Assembly: GCA_022784065.1 (NCBI GenBank)
Contig: JALFUO010000022.1
Coordinates: 1 to 40,870, forward strand
Reading direction: 5' to 3'
Length of the DNA: 40,870 nucleotides
From: Bacteroidales bacterium
Lineage (GTDB): Bacteria > Bacteroidota > Bacteroidia > Bacteroidales > Bacteroidaceae
The stretch's first letter is position 1. Each line of letters opens with the position of its first letter. Positions 6,479 through 16,200 of this stretch are shown here, piece after piece. Made by a program: the position numbers and the translations under genes. The notes under the pieces were generated by a model that was not told the origin of the DNA, did not search any database, and saw only the letters and a list, made by a program, of their open reading frames with translations.

Positions 6479-9400
6479 TTATTTCACAATCGCCTTCTTG
6501 CCGTTCATGATATAGATGCCCGGCTCTGTGGGCTCGGCGATGCGGCGGCCGCTGAGGTCGTAGATGCCCGTGCGGCGGCTGTCGGTGGCTTGCGGGAGCG
6601 ATGCGGCGGGAAGGTTTTTGATGTCGGTGGAAATCACGCCATCGGTCACCGTGTCGCCGTCGTAGCGGGTGAGGGTGAAACTGTTGATGGCGAGGCAAAT
6701 CTTCTCGCTCATGTTCACCACGAGGCCGAGCGACACCTCCGTTTCATCGGCGATGGCGAAATCTACGCTGTTGCTCTTCACCGACGTGCTGCGCTCCTTC
6801 ATTTGCGTATAGGCCAGCGCATCGGCTTGCAGGTCTTCCGTGTCGGGCAGCCCGTTGCCTTCTGCCACGGCCACGTAAGAGCGTCCCGGCTGTCCTTCCC
6901 ACTTCGTGTGGTAGTTGGCAGAGAAGAGATAGTGTCCTGCGGGCAGTTTCACCTTTTGCCAAACCTTATGGTTCGAGAGCGTAGAGAAGCCGTCCCAAAT
7001 GGTCGTCATCGTCATCAGGCCGTCCTTTTGCGCGTCCACGTGAACGCCAGTCGTGATGTTGCCGCTCACGGTGGCGTTCTCCTGCTTCCAATCCGTGATG
7101 GCGTAGAAGCGGTTGCTCACGGTGGTGTTGGTCTGCGTCGACGTGTGCGTGTAGGGCGCTGTGTAGTTTTTGAGATAATTGGCCGTCACGTCCTGCGTGG
7201 TGCGCTCGCCGAAGTTGAGGCAGAACACGCCTTTCGACTGTCCCCAGGCGTCGCCGTCGGGACCGAAGCCTGAGCGCGTGCCGATGTTGCTGTTCGAGGT
7301 GGCATCCGTCACGTTGCCGCCCGTTTGGTTGAACTGATAGTAGAGTTGCAGGCCGAGATTGCTCTGTGCGGCGGCGATGTCCTTAATTGTCTCGTTGGCA
7401 TAGGTGCGGAGCTGCTCCTGCGAGAGTGCCTGCGTCCACACGCGGAATTCGTCGATCTGTCCGTTCATCGGTGCGCCGCTAGTGCCGATGCAGAACTTCG
7501 AGAGTGTGGGCAGCGAGGTGTTCCAGAGGTATTTTGAATAGCATTTCTCGCCGTCGCGGTAGAAGGCCACTTCGTAACCGTTGAGCGTAATGGCATAGTG
7601 GTGCCACTGACCGGGAATGATGAAATCGTTGTAAGTGGTCTTCGTCGACGTGCCGTTGATGCTCACTTCCATGCCGCCTCCTGCCGTGGTGGTGAGGAGC
7701 AGCGTGGAAGCGTCGTCGCCGATACCGTTGCACGTGTTGTCCACCGTGCCCGCTTGCATCCACCAGTCAATGGTGAATTGCGACGTGCCAGCCACTGTGG
7801 GGATTTTCGCGGCGGTCACCTTGGCGTTGCCCGAGAAGTAGAGACCGTTCTCGCTATCCTCATTGCACACGATGAGGGCGCGTTCCTGCTCTGCCTTTGC
7901 CGTTCCGCTGCCGTTGGCTGCTTCGAGCGTTGCCTTGTACACGCCCGGTTCTGTGGGCGTCACATATCCGTTTTGGCTGGTCATGATGTACTGCGTCGCG
8001 CCGTTATCGAGCGTCCAGCGCCAGCGATAGGGCGCGTTCTTGCTTTGGTCGGTGAGTTGCACGTTCTCGCCTTTCACGATGACGGCCGGCGTGATGAGCA
8101 TATCGGCTACGGGCGGCACTTCCGAGATGGTGATGGTGCGGCTGCTCGTGGCAGTGCGTCCGTCGGTGGCGGTAACTTTGAGCGTCACGGTGTAAGTGCC
8201 GTGTCTCAGGTAGGTGACGGGCGTGTTCACGCGGGTAGAAGTTTCCTCCTTTGCGCCCGGCATACTCCAATTATACAGATAGCCTTCCACGGGGTTGTCC
8301 GCAATGAGCGAGATCGGCGTCCCTGCCTGTGCGGTCTCCGTGCTGGGCGTGAACGATGCGTCGGGAGCGGGCGCAGCACCTACGGCGATGGTGCGGCTCA
8401 CGCTCTTCTCCGTGCCGTCCTTAGCGACAGCCGTGAGTGTCACGGTTTGCTGGCCTGTTGACGAGAAGGTAAGCGTGGGGCGGGTGGCGATGAGGTTGCT
8501 TGCCCCTGCGCCTGCCGCCGTCCATTTCAGCGTCTGCGCGCCGTCGGAGCAGGTGGCGGAGAATGCGGCGGGCACGCCGGCTTTCACTCCTGTGGCGGGC
8601 ACGTTGATTGCGAGCGTGGAGAGGTCGGCGGATGCCTGTATGGCGGGCTGCGTGCTGCTTACGTTCGTGGCTTTCGAGTCGTGGAGCGTGCCGTGGTTCT
8701 TGCCGAGCGCGTTGCGATACTTCGTTTCGCCGTTTTCCGTAATCATGTCGCCCTTGAAGTAGGCAATCAGCCCGTCGGGCAAGCCGGCCTCGCCGTATTC
8801 CTTATACATGTCGGCCTGGATTTGTGCGGCCGTGCGTGCCGTGCGCCATATCCGCACCTCTTCCATCCTGCCGTTCATGGCATTGCTCGCCACTGCGCCG
8901 GGCTGTGCGAAGCAGAGGTCGCCGAAGCCGCCGATGCCCGAGTAGCTGTCGGAGGTGATGGTGCCCGCCTGCGAGCCGTTGACGTAGACAGTGAAGGTGT
9001 TGCCGTCCACCACCACGGCGATGTGCTTCCACGTATTCGTTTTCAGCGTGCCCGCTGCCGTGTTCACGCGGTTGGAGGTGTCCCAGCCTGCGGTGAATGT
9101 GCCGTCGGCGTTGGCGTGCATCATAAACTGCCCCCAGCCCGGGCCGGCAGCCTGGTTCCAGTTCGACAGCGTCGTGGGCCGCAGCCAGTATTCTATCGTT
9201 GCCTTGTCGTAGCGGCTGTTGAACGCTCCGGGAATGGTGAAGCCCGACTGGTTGAAGTTCATCACCTTGTTCACGCTCGTCGCTGCGGGCACAGTGACCG
9301 TGGCCCTGGGGCTTTCGACGTCGCCGTAGAGCGCCGTCACGGCAAACACGTTGCCCGCCGCGTCGCCGAAGTCGTAGGTGCGCTGCGAGGCGGAGAGTGT

Positions 9401-10987
9401 GGCGAGCAGGTTCGTGCCCTTATATACCTTATATCCTGTCAGCGTGTGGGCGCAGCGCACCGGTGCCGACCACGCCAGCGTTGTGCCCGTGGCGGAGAGA
9501 TTTTGCGGAGCGTTGTACACCTCACCCTGTATCACCACGGAGATCACCGTCTGGTTGCCGGCGTTCTTGATGTCCACACTGCCGTCGATGGCGAAGGGTG
9601 TTTCCAGTCCCTGCTCGTAGTCGATGATGGAGGCATTATAAATATGTCCCGACCCGATGGCCCAACTCTTCGTCTGCACGATGAAGAAATATTTGAGCGG
9701 CTGGTCGCCGTAGGGCGCGGTGAGGTCGGTGAGGTCGTAACCAAACTCCATCGGTTCATGGTGCAGTTTGCCGTCGGCCCAGCGTCCGAGCATCGGAATG
9801 GCGGGTGCGGGGTTCGTGTTGCCGTAGTTGCCGTCGCCGGCAAACTTGAAGTGCTCGAAGGGCACGGTCACGTCGGGCTCCGTTGCGTTGAGGTCGGCCG
9901 ATACGCCGGCGCAGAGGAAGAGTTCGCTGCGGCGCGTGTAGTCCATTTTGAGTTTGATGGTACGTTTCGGCGTGTAGCCTTTGCGCACCTTGTAGATTTC
10001 GGGCTTCCACCAGGCTGTGCTGCCCAGTTTGCCGTCGCTCGTAAACCATGCACCGCCGTAAGCGTACGGGCAATAGATGAAGCCGTTGTTCATCCAGTTC
10101 GCGCCCCACGAGTTCACGATGATCCACGCGCCCACCTCGTCCTTAGCGGTTTCGCCCGCGATGCCGTTGCCGTCGAGGTCAAACTCGAGGCGGTCGTCGT
10201 AGCCCACGATTGTGAGGGCGTGGTCCACCGTCGTGCCCCATTTCTTCACATAATTCTTTCCGTCGGCGCCGGCGGCGATGTTTGCGGCGGTAGAGGGCAC
10301 CATGCCCGCTGTCAGGGCGCTTGCCACGCCGATGCCCGCGATGCCGCCGCTGTGGAAGTCGGTGTCGCCGTTGTGGTTCCACAGCCAGTTCTTCAGCGCC
10401 TCGCGTCCCGCCTTGGTGCTCACGTCTTGCGGGAAGTTGCAGGGTGCTTCCATGCGGTTTTGCATGGCGGCGTACCACTTGTCGTAGCCCTGCATCCAGC
10501 CGAAGTTGTTGGAGGCGCAGTCCTGGTTGCCGAAGAGCGAGGAGTAGGTCTGTCCGCCGTAGAGGGCGGCGGAGGGCACGCCCACTTTCGTCACGAACTC
10601 GTCCTTGCCCGAGTTGCCGTTGGTGAGCAGCCACACGAAGTGGGAGGGATAATAGTTTTCCGCCTTTTTGCCGTCGAGGTTGCGGAAAGAGTTGAGTTCG
10701 TGGGTAAACATGTAGCAGATGCGCGATGCCGAACCGCACGAACCGCCCGCCTGGTTAAACACGGGCGGGAAGTGCATCGTTTCCGCGTTGTTCACGTGGT
10801 CGGGGCGCGTGGCCGTCACGCCGTTAGTGCTCACCACCTTACGCGGCATGAGCAGCGAGTTGTCTGTGCGCGTCACGGGCGCATAGTCGCGGTACTTGCT
10901 GAGATCCACCTCGTATAACTGTGCCGAGGCCGTGAGCGGCGCGGCTGCGAGGCACAGGGCTGCGAGGCGATGAAAAATGTTTTTCAT
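6479..10987 (-). CDS. Secreted papain-like (C1) peptidase with LamG and PKD domains and T9SS sorting domain
   Basis: A 1502-residue protein. A signal peptide (about 1-22, ending TASA) precedes a C1 peptidase domain to about residue 330, with oxyanion Gln79 and nucleophile Cys84 in FNQAGGSCGSAS, His256 in VDHALTIVGYDD and Asn292 in IIVNSWGANW; the catalytic set is complete. Then come a beta-rich region, a LamG/concanavalin-like domain (about 570-760), Ig/PKD-type repeats (about 785-1040; for example SRTITISEVPP), a second LamG domain (about 1045-1220), another beta domain, and a C-terminal sorting domain (TGIYDLSGRRIAEPTEPGIY, then IMNGKKAIVK). It is predicted to reach the cell surface by T9SS and to act as an adhesive or nutrient-acquiring protease. 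The ATG at 10987 is chosen for its signal peptide; the frame is open to 11167 without coding character. Confidence 0.88.
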   Translation of the reverse strand: MKNIFHRLAALCLAAAPLTASAQLYEVDLSKYRDYAPVTRTDNSLLMPRKVVSTNGVTATRPDHVNNAETMHFPPVFNQAGGSCGSASRICYMFTHELNSFRNLDGKKAENYYPSHFVWLLTNGNSGKDEFVTKVGVPSAALYGGQTYSSLFGNQDCASNNFGWMQGYDKWYAAMQNRMEAPCNFPQDVSTKAGREALKNWLWNHNGDTDFHSGGIAGIGVASALTAGMVPSTAANIAAGADGKNYVKKWGTTVDHALTIVGYDDRLEFDLDGNGIAGETAKDEVGAWIIVNSWGANWMNNGFIYCPYAYGGAWFTSDGKLGSTAWWKPEIYKVRKGYTPKRTIKLKMDYTRRSELFLCAGVSADLNATEPDVTVPFEHFKFAGDGNYGNTNPAPAIPMLGRWADGKLHHEPMEFGYDLTDLTAPYGDQPLKYFFIVQTKSWAIGSGHIYNASIIDYEQGLETPFAIDGSVDIKNAGNQTVISVVIQGEVYNAPQNLSATGTTLAWSAPVRCAHTLTGYKVYKGTNLLATLSASQRTYDFGDAAGNVFAVTALYGDVESPRATVTVPAATSVNKVMNFNQSGFTIPGAFNSRYDKATIEYWLRPTTLSNWNQAAGPGWGQFMMHANADGTFTAGWDTSNRVNTAAGTLKTNTWKHIAVVVDGNTFTVYVNGSQAGTITSDSYSGIGGFGDLCFAQPGAVASNAMNGRMEEVRIWRTARTAAQIQADMYKEYGEAGLPDGLIAYFKGDMITENGETKYRNALGKNHGTLHDSKATNVSSTQPAIQASADLSTLAINVPATGVKAGVPAAFSATCSDGAQTLKWTAAGAGASNLIATRPTLTFSSTGQQTVTLTAVAKDGTEKSVSRTIAVGAAPAPDASFTPSTETAQAGTPISLIADNPVEGYLYNWSMPGAKEETSTRVNTPVTYLRHGTYTVTLKVTATDGRTATSSRTITISEVPPVADMLITPAVIVKGENVQLTDQSKNAPYRWRWTLDNGATQYIMTSQNGYVTPTEPGVYKATLEAANGSGTAKAEQERALIVCNEDSENGLYFSGNAKVTAAKIPTVAGTSQFTIDWWMQAGTVDNTCNGIGDDASTLLLTTTAGGGMEVSINGTSTKTTYNDFIIPGQWHHYAITLNGYEVAFYRDGEKCYSKYLWNTSLPTLSKFCIGTSGAPMNGQIDEFRVWTQALSQEQLRTYANETIKDIAAAQSNLGLQLYYQFNQTGGNVTDATSNSNIGTRSGFGPDGDAWGQSKGVFCLNFGERTTQDVTANYLKNYTAPYTHTSTQTNTTVSNRFYAITDWKQENATVSGNITTGVHVDAQKDGLMTMTTIWDGFSTLSNHKVWQKVKLPAGHYLFSANYHTKWEGQPGRSYVAVAEGNGLPDTEDLQADALAYTQMKERSTSVKSNSVDFAIADETEVSLGLVVNMSEKICLAINSFTLTRYDGDTVTDGVISTDIKNLPAASLPQATDSRRTGIYDLSGRRIAEPTEPGIYIMNGKKAIVK

Positions 10988-11030
10988 GATGGTTATTTTG
11001 GTTTTGATATAATATCTTTTCTTGCCCATT

Positions 11031-11063
11031 CGGGCGCGTTGATGCTTAATGAAACGCCCTAAT
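11031..11063. repeat. Degenerate REP-like palindrome
   Basis: GGGCGCGTT...AAACGCCCTAATC is a decayed match to the dispersed REP-like element. Like the fragment at 23-41, it is followed within a few bases by a minus-strand TAACTTTG box. Confidence 0.4.
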
Positions 11064-11068
11064 CTCTG

Positions 11069-11100
11069 CAAAGTTATGGATAAAAACCATAAAGCGCAAA
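11069..11100 (-). promoter_or_regulatory. Promoter of the papain-like peptidase gene
   Basis: On the minus strand TTTG (11097-11100), a 20-nt spacer and TAACTTTG (11069-11076) give a full consensus match. It predicts a leader of about 75 nt before the ATG at 10987. Confidence 0.75.
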
Positions 11101-11127
11101 CTATCAGCGCAGAAAAGGGCGAATATC

Positions 11128-11222
11128 TTATATGAGCGGGAACTGTATCATATAAGAAGCGCGGCACGGCCTACGCAGACAATTTTTCCTGTCCTATATG
11201 ATAGTTTTCCCGCTCCTATAAG
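11128..11222. promoter_or_regulatory. Cluster of TC(C/A)TATA-type motifs, possible operator
   Basis: CTTATATGA at 11128-11136 and TCATATAAG at 11149-11157 form an inverted pair 21 bp apart. TCCTATATGA at 11192-11201 and TCCTATAAG at 11214-11222 form a second set 22 bp apart. The cluster lies just upstream of the peptidase promoter. A binding protein is not identified. Confidence 0.4.
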
Positions 11223-11254
11223 AAACTTTTCATTATCTGCGCAGAAAAAGTTTG

Positions 11255-11332
11255 TTACAAACTTTGTAACACATATTACAAAGTTTGTAACACGTGTTAG
11301 CAAGTTTGTAATACGCGTTACAAAGTTTGTAA
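11255..11332. repeat. Array of four 15-bp palindromes at 21-bp pitch (array A)
   Basis: Units start at 11255, 11276, 11297 and 11318. The core is TTACAAAGTTTGTAA. Unit 1 has C at the centre and unit 3 is TTAGCAAGTTTGTAA. The 6-nt spacers are CACATA, CACGTG and TACGCG. A matching array lies at 40587-40664. The frame through it encodes only a repetitive NFVTRITN-like peptide and is not regarded as a gene. Confidence 0.9.
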
Positions 11333-11498
11333 TAAAAATTGTCTTGTGGATAGTAAAAACTTTCTGCGCATTCCGTAAAAACTTCCTTGCGGCAAATAAA
11401 AAATTCAACGCAGCAAATTCCACGAGTTCCACGTAGTATAGTTGCTGCGCTTGGCCGTGAAAGGCGGAAGGCACGGGCGTGAAACCCCGAAAACACAA

Positions 11499-11542
11499 AA
11501 AAGCGAGCCCCGAGCGCAGCGTTGCTTTCGGGGTTCGCTTTT
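11499..11542 (-). terminator. Strong terminator reading leftward
   Basis: A 15-bp stem (11499-11513 with 11528-11542, one G-U) whose minus-strand 3' arm runs into TTTTTTG. It implies minus-strand transcription from the right, where only the gene remnant at 11578-11740 is visible. Confidence 0.75.
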
Positions 11543-11577
11543 CAATGCCGGCGCAAGGCCGACATGGCCATGTTCGG

Positions 11578-11740
11578 TTAGCGCGCGTTTCGCAGAGACC
11601 GGTTGATTTCCTCTTGCTCAATCTTCAGCAGATCCATTTCAGTGGGCAGGATAGGCTTAAGTTTGGAAGCGAACTGCGCTTTTGCTTTTGCGGCGGCAGC
11701 CTGCACGGGAGAGAGGTAGAAGGTGAAGGCGGTGGTTCCG
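11578..11740 (-). pseudogene. Gene remnant: coding-like 3' end without a start
   Basis: The minus strand reads about 54 codons of normal-looking coding sequence (HSGTTAFTFYLSPVQAAAAK through LKPILPTEMDLLKIEQEE to INRSLRNAR) ending in TAA at 11578-11580. GC-rich third positions fit real genes here. Upstream the frame runs only to a TTG at 11778 in AT-rich DNA, with no ATG near the start of the coding-like stretch. A strong terminator follows 35 bp past the stop. I do not recognise the family. It looks like the C-terminus of a gene whose 5' part has been lost, or a very small unrecognised protein. Confidence 0.4.
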
Positions 11741-11975
11741 CTATGACGCAAGAACAAAGCCCACAATTCAACTCTCAAATCCTACAATTATCGCTCAAAT
11801 ATCATACAGATTAACTCACATATCGTACATATAATTAAGAACCAATAAATTAAATAGATACTATTTTCGCGGCTTTATAAGGCGGAAATGGGGAAAAAGC
11901 GAGATATTTGTATCGGAATTTCCAAACTTGCCTACCTGCCAACCCGTCTACTCGTCTACTAAAAATCTCTTAACG

Positions 11976-13040
11976 ATGCTTAGAACGCTGCTTAGTTTCA
12001 TACCATTCTATGTGTGCCTATTCTGGCTGATTGCCTTTATCGCGCACTATAGGAAGAGCGACCTGCCCAAAAAGATATTGACATTTTTTCTGGGCACATG
12101 CACCGTGCTCTATCTATGCCATGGGCTTTACTTCACCGTGGGGCTGCCGCACGAGATGGAGAGTCTCTGGACGCTGTGCTCGCTGTCGGTTTATCCGCTT
12201 TACTACATCTATATCTGCCACCTTGTGTCGCGGCCGAAAGCGTCGCGCAGGTTGCTCCTCATACTGCTGCCCGGCACCGCCGTGGCGGCAGCAAAATATC
12301 TCTTCCCGGGCGATGCGGCGGACGAGGCACGCAAGTTGCTCTTTGCCGTTCAGGTTTTCGCCGTAGTCTATTTCGGATATCGCAAACTTCGTGCCTTCGA
12401 CCGAGAGATAGCCAATGTGTATGCCGATACAGAAGGGCGCGACACATCGGCCGTGAAGCATCTGCTCATCGCGTTCATGATGACGTCGCTGTGCTCGGCC
12501 GTGGCAAATGCTTTGGGCAAGCAATACTTTGCACAGAGCGATTGGCTGGTGCTGGGCATTTTCACCCCATTCTCCGCGATGCTCTTCGCGTTGAGTTACA
12601 TCGGGTTTACCCGCGATTTCTCTTTCGAGCAGTTTGCCGCCGACAGAGAGGAGGACTCAGAGGAGCCTGCCGACAGCGCGCCGGCCGTTGAGAGAAGCGA
12701 GGCGGGGAGAAGCGTGGAACGGCTCCTTACCGCCCAAAAACTGTATCTCACCCCGAACATCAAGATCGGCGACGTGGCAAGAGCCTCGGGTATTTGCCGC
12801 ACCTATGTGTCAAACTACATCAATCAAACAAAGGGCATGTCGTTCTCCGACTATATCAACAGCCTGAGAATAGACCATGCGAAGATGCTCCTGACTTCAA
12901 ACACTGAAAACGTGAAAATATCTGCCATCGCCGCGCAATCGGGCTTCTCAAGCGAGCAATCTTTCTATCGCAATTTCCACAAGTTTACAGGTATGAAACC
13001 ATTGGAATGGCTGAAGGCGCAGCGCGCGGGGACGAAATAA
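11976..13040 (+). CDS. AraC-family transcriptional regulator with integral-membrane N-terminus
   Basis: A 354-residue protein. The N-terminal ~210 residues contain about six or seven hydrophobic helices (LLSFIPFYVCLFWLIAFIAH, ILTFFLGTCTVLYLCHGLYF, YPLYYIYICHL, LLLILLPGTAVAAAKYLF and later segments). An acidic linker follows (DREEDSEEPADSAPAVE), then an AraC-type DNA-binding domain at about 245-350 with two helix-turn-helix units (IKIGDVARASGICRTYVSNY and VKISAIAAQSGFSSEQSFYR, then FHKFTGMKPLEWLK). Membrane-embedded AraC regulators of this layout are common in Bacteroidales and probably sense a signal in the envelope. The start at 11976 is preferred over an upstream in-frame start at 11928. 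The target is unknown; the divergent peptidase gene and array A are the nearest candidates. Confidence 0.85.
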   Translation: MLRTLLSFIPFYVCLFWLIAFIAHYRKSDLPKKILTFFLGTCTVLYLCHGLYFTVGLPHEMESLWTLCSLSVYPLYYIYICHLVSRPKASRRLLLILLPGTAVAAAKYLFPGDAADEARKLLFAVQVFAVVYFGYRKLRAFDREIANVYADTEGRDTSAVKHLLIAFMMTSLCSAVANALGKQYFAQSDWLVLGIFTPFSAMLFALSYIGFTRDFSFEQFAADREEDSEEPADSAPAVERSEAGRSVERLLTAQKLYLTPNIKIGDVARASGICRTYVSNYINQTKGMSFSDYINSLRIDHAKMLLTSNTENVKISAIAAQSGFSSEQSFYRNFHKFTGMKPLEWLKAQRAGTK

Positions 13041-13133
13041 TAATGCCGGTAAAAATGCGCCAGGGGAAGCAGGGGCGTAAAAACGGCCGCTGCGTGCAGT
13101 TCGCGCGGCGGAAGAATTTGCAAGGCCGCGAAA

Positions 13134-13165
13134 TTTCATTATCTCGTATGAAAATCGTAATTTTG
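13134..13165 (+). promoter_or_regulatory. Promoter of purL
   Basis: TTTC at 13134-13137 (one mismatch to TTTG), a 20-nt spacer and TAATTTTG at 13158-13165. This would give a leader of about 35 nt before the ATG at 13206. No purine riboswitch fits in this space. Confidence 0.6.
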
Positions 13166-13205
13166 CAGACATATAATATTTACAAAAGCCCTTTTGTCAC
13201 CCCTT

Positions 13206-16200
13206 ATGAAGATTTTGTTTTTCCGCACACCCGCCGGCAGCGTCATTGCCACGCAGGTGGACCACATGCTTTCGGAAGAAGAAAGCAAGAAATTGTGCTG
13301 GCTTTACGGCAACGCCGAATTGCTTGAACATGAAACGCTCGCAGGACGCTTTGCCGGCCCGCGACGCGAAATGATAACGCCTTGGAGCACCAATGCCGTG
13401 GAGATCACCCAAAACATGAACCTCTGCGGCATTGCGCGTATTGAGGAGTTCTTTTCCGTGCCCGACGATGCCGCCGACGACTGCTGCGACCCGATGTTGC
13501 AACGCCTCTACGACGGACTGGATCAGGACATCTTCACCGTGCACCACACGCCCGCGCCCATCATCTACATCGAAGACCTCGAAACCTACAACGAGCAGGA
13601 AGGCCTCGCCCTCTCGCCCGCCGAGATAGAGTATCTCCACGGCGTGGAAGAGCAACTCGGGCGGAAACTCACCGACTCCGAGGTGTTTGGCTTCGCGCAA
13701 ATCAACTCCGAGCACTGCCGCCACAAAATCTTCGGCGGCTCGTTCATCATCGACGGCAAGGAAATGCCCTCCTCGCTCTTCGCGATGATCAAGAAAACCA
13801 CGCAGGAAAATCCGCATAAGATAGTCTCTGCCTACAAGGACAACGTGGCGTTTGCCGAAGGTCCGCGCATCGAGCAATTTGCTCCGAAGGACCACTCCAC
13901 GTCCGACTATTTCGCCGTGACGGACATCGACAGCGTGATTTCCATCAAGGCCGAAACCCACAACTTCCCCACCACCGTGGAGCCCTTCAACGGCGCGTCG
14001 ACGGGTACGGGCGGTGAAATTCGCGACCGCATGGGCGGCGGCGTGGGTTCCTGGCCGATAGCCGGCACGGCGGTCTACATGACCTCATACCGCTCCCCGC
14101 TCGCCACCTCATCCACCGAGAGCACCCATACGCTCGCCCCGCGCCCCTGGCTCTACCAGACGCCAGAGCAAATCCTCATCAAGGCCTCCAACGGCGCGTC
14201 GGACTTCGGCAATAAGTTCGGCCAGCCCCTCATCACGGGGTCCGTGCTCACCTTCGAACACGCCGAGAACGGCGAGCAGTACGGCTACGACAAAGTGATT
14301 ATGCTGGCCGGCGGCGTGGGTTACGGCACGCGCCGCGACTGCCTGAAAGGCACGCCGCAGAAGGGCAACAAGGTAGTGGTGGTTGGCGGCGACAACTATC
14401 GCATCGGACTGGGCGGCGGCTCCGTGTCGTCGGTCGAGACGGGACGCTATTCGAGCGGCATCGAGCTCAACGCCGTGCAGCGCGCCAATCCCGAGATGCA
14501 AAAGCGTGCCAACAACCTCGTCCGCGCCCTTTGCGAGGAGGAGGTGAATCCCGTGGTGTCGATCCACGACCACGGTTCGGCAGGCCACGTGAACTGCCTC
14601 TCGGAACTCGTGGAGGAATGCGGCGGCCGCATCGACATGGCAGCACTGCCTATCGGCGACCCCACGCTCTCGGCCAAGGAAATCATTGCCAACGAGAGCC
14701 AGGAACGCATGGGCCTGCTCATTCAGGAGGAACACCTCGACCACGTGCGCAAAATTGCCGAGCGCGAGCGCGCCCCGATGTACGTGGTGGGCGAGACGAC
14801 CGGCGACGCGCACTTCTCGTTTGTGCAGGCCGACGGGCAGCGACCCTTCGACCTCGACGTGGCGCAGATGTTCGGGCATTCGCCCAAGACGGTGATGACC
14901 GATGAAACCGTGGAACGCCGCTACGAGGACGTGAAATACTCCGTATCAGAATTAGACGAATATATCAACAACGTGCTCTGCCTCGAAGCCGTGGCCTGCA
15001 AGGACTGGCTCACGAATAAGGTGGACCGCAGCGTGACGGGCAAGGTGGCGTTCCAGCAGACGCAGGGCGAATTGCAACTGCCCTTGGCAGACTGCGGCGC
15101 CGTGGCGCTCGACTATCGCGGCCGCAGCGGCATTGCCACCGCCATTGGCCATGCCCCGCAGGCAGGGCTTATCGACCCCGCTGCAGGTTCCGTGCTGGCC
15201 GTGGCAGAGAGCCTTACCAACCTCGTGTGGGCGCCGCTGGCAGAAGGGCTCGACAGCGTGAGCCTCTCCGCCAACTGGATGTGGCCCTGCCGTGCGCAGA
15301 AGGGCGAGGACGCACGCCTCTATGCCGGCGTGAAGGCCTTGTCGGACTTCTGTATCGCCCTTAAAGTAAATGTGCCTACGGGCAAAGACTCGCTCTCCAT
15401 GACACAGAAATATCCCGACGGCACGAAGGTGGTGTCGCCGGGCACGGTCATCGTGAGCGCGGGCGGCGAGGTGAGCGACGTGCGCCGCGTCGTCGGTCCT
15501 GTGGTCAATGCCGACTGCATGGCTTCCACGCTCTATCACATCGACTTCTCCTACGACAGCCAGCGACTCGGCGGCTCCGCTTTCGCCCAAAGCCTCGGCT
15601 ACCTGGGAAGCGCCGCGCCCACCGTGGCTAACCCCGAATATTTCCGCGATGCGTTCAACGCCGTGCAGCAACTCGTGAAGGAAGGTCTCGTGCTCGCTGG
15701 CCACGACATCTCAGCCGGCGGCCTGATTACCTGCCTTTTGGAAATGTGTTTCGCCAACACAGAGGGCGGTCTCGACATCAACCTCGACGGCTTCGGCACG
15801 AGCGACCTCATCCACGCGCTCTTCGCCGAAAATCCCGGCGTAGTGGTGCAAGTGGCCGATGAGAACAAGGAGGCGTTCGAAGACATCATGGGAGAAGCCG
15901 GCGTGGCATATATGGCCATCGGCCGCCCGTCGGAAGAACGCCAGATTATGGTGGAGAAAGACGGCAAGACCTATCAGTTCCTCATCGACTATCTGCGCGA
16001 CGTGTGGTATGCCACGTCGTGCGAACTCGATGAAAAGCAGAGCATGAACGGCTGCGCCCGCCTGCGCTTCGAAAACTATAAGCAGCAGCCCCTCACCCTC
16101 GACATCAAGCACAACTCCTTGGACGGCAGACTCTTTGCCGGCACCTTCGCGCAACTGGGCATCGACCCCGACCGCCGCACGCCCTCCGGCGTGAAGGCCG

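Noticed and set aside
8681-10918. 745-aa plus-strand open frame opposite the peptidase gene
   Set aside because: Antisense shadow of a GC-rich gene; composition is Arg/His/Val/Ala-rich with no recognisable domain, while the minus strand has signal peptide, catalytic residues and sorting domain.
11255-11332. CRISPR-like array
   Set aside because: Spacers are only 6 nt and repeats 15 nt palindromes; no cas genes nearby.
11148-11621. Minus-strand open frame with NFVTRITN/TKFVTNF-type repeats across array A
   Set aside because: The peptide repeat is simply the 21-bp DNA repeat translated; the same arises at 40562-40765. No coding character outside the array.
13166-13205. Purine riboswitch before purL
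   Set aside because: Only about 40 nt lie between the predicted promoter and the start codon; too short, and no aptamer core is visible.
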